DNA of 6,518 nt from Candidatus Cloacimonadota bacterium (GTDB lineage Bacteria; Cloacimonadota; Cloacimonadia; Cloacimonadales; TCS61): NCBI GenBank assembly GCA_016931665.1, contig JAFGEH010000129.1:1-6518 (forward strand), in the 5' to 3' direction. Under the pieces are notes generated by a model. It worked only from the letters and a program-made list of their open reading frames with translations. It did no database searches and was not told where the DNA came from. The position numbers and the translations under genes were made by a program. Below, piece after piece: positions 5,173 to 6,518 of the stretch; position 1 is the first letter of the stretch; every line of letters starts with the position of its first letter.

Positions 5173-6333
5173 CTATTGGCCAAAATATTTCTCCATCCGG
5201 TCGAAAGCTGTATTGACAGTGTCTTCGGGAACGCAGAAGGAAAGCCTGATATGATTTTCTCCCGTTGGCCCGAAAGCCACTCCCGGTGTGGCGGAAACTC
5301 TTGCTTCGTGCAGTAGTTTTTTACAGAAAGAAAAAGAATCATTCCCCTGTTCTCCCAATACCCGCGGGAACATCAGGTAAGATCCGGCAGGTTTTACATA
5401 GGAAAAAACATGAGCAAGCCCGTCCAACCGTTCACACATCAGGTCCCTCGTTTTCAGATAATGGGATTGGAATTCGTTTATGCAATCCTGCGGGCCTCTC
5501 AGAGCTGCGATGGCTGCGTACTGGGAAATAACCGGTGCGCAGATGGCCAAGGGGATATGGACTTTTTTGATCTGGGTAATGATTTCTTCATCAGCATGCA
5601 GATATCCTATCCTCCATCCCGTCATAGCATAGGTTTTGGTAAAGGTAAAACAGCTGACAGCATTCTTCTTCATTTCCGGAAGAGAAGCTATACTGAAATG
5701 TTGATTCCCGTCGAAAACGAAATATTCATAGGCTTCGTCCGTGATTACCGTCAGGTCATGTTTCAGGGCGATCTCAGCTAATTCCAGCAAGGCTTCTTTG
5801 GGAAAAACTGTTCCAGTAGGATTGCTGGGACTACAATACATAAATGCTTTGGTCCGGGGAGTAATGGCTGCTTTTATCCCTTGCAGATCAAGCCTGAAAC
5901 CCTGATCTTCCAGAAGGGGTACCATAACAGGGACTCCTGAAGCCAGTTCAACCTGACGGATATGAGTGGAATACGTTGGAGATGGCAATATAACCTCATC
6001 TCCAGGGTCTATGGTTGCCATTACGGCTGCAGCCAAACCTTCAATTGCTCCAATGGTCACCAGCAATTCCCTGCTGCTGGCCTGGATATCATTGTCTCTT
6101 TTCAGTTTTTTTATGATTTCTTCTCTTAGAAGAGAAAGGCCTTCACTTTGAGAATATCCGCCGGTAAGCCCCTGCCGGATAGCAGCTATTGCCGCTTCGT
6201 TGATGTGTTCCGGTGTGCCTGTGGTCGGTTTAGCCCAGGAAAGAAAGGCAACATCTTCATACTGACTGGATAGGCGGGTCATTTCATGAATGGCTGATTT
6301 CTGGATTTGCTGCACACGCCTGGCTACTGGCAT
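5173..6333 (-). CDS. Fold-type I PLP-dependent aminotransferase (aspartate aminotransferase-like, class I/II)
   Basis: A 386-residue cytosolic aminotransferase of full family length. The PLP lysine is K233 in F-T-F-T-K-T-Y-A-M-T-G-W-R-I-G-Y, with R241 as the phosphate-contacting arginine. Other landmarks are T93-I-G-A-I-E-G (cofactor phosphate loop), P-S-P-T-Y121, S-P-S-N171-P-T-G-T, D199-E-A-Y (aspartate pairing with the pyridine nitrogen) and H-I-R363-L-S-F (arginine binding the substrate alpha-carboxylate). The family moves amino groups between amino acids and 2-oxo acids; the side-chain specificity here cannot be read off. The N-terminal substrate loop, L-S-W-A-K-P-T-T-G-T-P (31-41), differs from the usual L-G-x-G-E-P-D-F-x-T-P. 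An AGGGGG ribosome binding site lies 7 bases before the ATG. The upstream partial gene ends 65 bases before it and the four-cysteine gene starts 16 bases after it. Confidence 0.95.
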   Translation of the reverse strand: MPVARRVQQIQKSAIHEMTRLSSQYEDVAFLSWAKPTTGTPEHINEAAIAAIRQGLTGGYSQSEGLSLLREEIIKKLKRDNDIQASSRELLVTIGAIEGLAAAVMATIDPGDEVILPSPTYSTHIRQVELASGVPVMVPLLEDQGFRLDLQGIKAAITPRTKAFMYCSPSNPTGTVFPKEALLELAEIALKHDLTVITDEAYEYFVFDGNQHFSIASLPEMKKNAVSCFTFTKTYAMTGWRIGYLHADEEIITQIKKVHIPLAICAPVISQYAAIAALRGPQDCINEFQSHYLKTRDLMCERLDGLAHVFSYVKPAGSYLMFPRVLGEQGNDSFSFCKKLLHEARVSATPGVAFGPTGENHIRLSFCVPEDTVNTAFDRMEKYFGQ

Positions 6334-6369
6334 TTTACTTCCCCCTTACAAAATTTTCAATCCTATTAA

Positions 6370-6383
6370 ACAGACAAGTCTGT
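6370..6383. promoter_or_regulatory. Candidate operator palindrome upstream of the aminotransferase gene
   Basis: ACAGACAAGTCTGT has perfect 6-base arms (ACAGAC/GTCTGT) around a 2-base centre. It lies in the 65-base gap before the aminotransferase start, 36 bases upstream of the ATG. On the minus strand it falls between a TTGCTC and a TAATAG spaced 17 bases apart, which could be a weak sigma70-type promoter. As RNA it would give only a 5-bp stem with a 4-base loop followed by TTTAAT, a poor terminator. A DNA-binding regulator site is the more attractive reading, but no regulator gene is in view. Confidence 0.35.
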
Positions 6384-6398
6384 GAGAGCAACCAAATT

Positions 6399-6518
6399 CT
6401 ATTCTCCTATTATATCGTGCAACTTCTGATAATTCAGGATATTCCCGGCAATAAATTCATGATTATAGAGTAACGAAGCTGGATGTGACACGGGAAAAAT
6501 AATTAAGTCCTGCATCGG
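6399..6518 (-). CDS. C-terminal end of a putative uracil-DNA glycosylase-like protein (5' end off window)
   Basis: This frame is open from the right edge to a TAG at 6401-6399 and gives 39 residues. The stretch I-I-F-P-V-S-H-P-A-S-L-L-Y-N matches the general form F-P-x-x-H-P-A-x-L-L-x-N of the C-terminal catalytic-loop motif in family 4-like uracil-DNA glycosylases. An N-Y-x-K-L-x-x-I tail ends the protein a little further on, as is usual in that family. Those enzymes remove uracil from DNA as the first step of base excision repair. Only the last piece is visible, so the Fe-S cysteines and the GE(A)PG motif cannot be checked. The reading frame is real-looking, but the family name is inferred from one motif. 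The aminotransferase begins 65 bases downstream on the same strand. Confidence 0.5.
   Translation of the reverse strand, partial: PMQDLIIFPVSHPASLLYNHEFIAGNILNYQKLHDIIGE

Noticed and set aside
5157..5342. N-terminal extension of the four-cysteine protein starting at 5342
   Set aside because: It would overlap the aminotransferase 3' end by about 170 bases, and the extra residues look like a frame-shadow. The conserved-looking part begins at the ATG at 5156.
6409..6414. Perfect TATAAT on the minus strand as a -10 box for the aminotransferase
   Set aside because: No recognisable -35 lies 16-18 bases upstream and it falls inside the end of the preceding coding frame, so one hexamer alone is not enough.
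1..6518. Anti-phage system, mobile element or CRISPR array
   Set aside because: No transposase, integrase, reverse transcriptase, nuclease-effector pairing, regularly spaced repeats or tRNA/att-like flanks could be seen. The genes read as housekeeping and secreted functions.

Overview
The window looks like a chromosomal stretch from a member of the FCB group. Candidatus Cloacimonadota or a close relative is my best guess. The main clue is a secreted protein ending in the N-x-PNPFNP ... SGIYFYRL ... K-hydrophobic-LK module, the type IX-secretion/FlgD-like C-terminal sorting domain that is abundant in those lineages. Base composition is moderate and coding density is high. The assignment is an inference, because no rRNA or other marker gene is present.

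Every gene I can support is on the minus strand, so transcription runs from the right edge to the left edge. In that order they are: (1) 6518-6399, the last 39 residues of a gene entering from the right, with an F-P-x-x-HPA-x-LL motif like the C-terminal motif of family 4-type uracil-DNA glycosylases; (2) 6333-5173, a fold-type I PLP aminotransferase; (3) 5156-4965, a 63-residue protein with four cysteines; (4) 4912-3968, a radical SAM enzyme of the TYW1-like COG0731 type with a winged-helix-like tail; (5) 3820-3551, an 89-residue protein with one C-terminal membrane helix; (6) 3413-2280, a secreted cyclophilin-type peptidyl-prolyl isomerase with a sorting domain; (7) 2246-1, a large secreted metallophosphoesterase that runs off the left edge. 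Gene 7 is the largest feature and is easy to miss because it has no stop codon inside the window.

The layout suggests two groups. Genes 1-4 are cytosolic and closely spaced (gaps of 65, 16 and 52 bases), so they may be co-transcribed. A possible operator-like palindrome (6370-6383) sits in the first gap. A 147-base gap holding two small hairpins separates them from gene 5. A 137-base gap with a weak terminator-like structure separates gene 5 from genes 6 and 7. Genes 6 and 7 are 33 bases apart, both carry signal peptides, and probably form a secreted-protein operon. A secreted prolyl isomerase could assist folding of large exported proteins such as its neighbour, but that link is only inference.

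The best candidates for something undescribed are the modular architecture of gene 7 (OB-fold-like, cohesin-like, beta-sandwich and calcineurin-like phosphoesterase), the low-complexity in-frame insert in the sorting domain of gene 6, and the four-cysteine mini-protein between an aminotransferase and a radical SAM enzyme. I see no RNA genes, CRISPR arrays, insertion sequences or phage genes.
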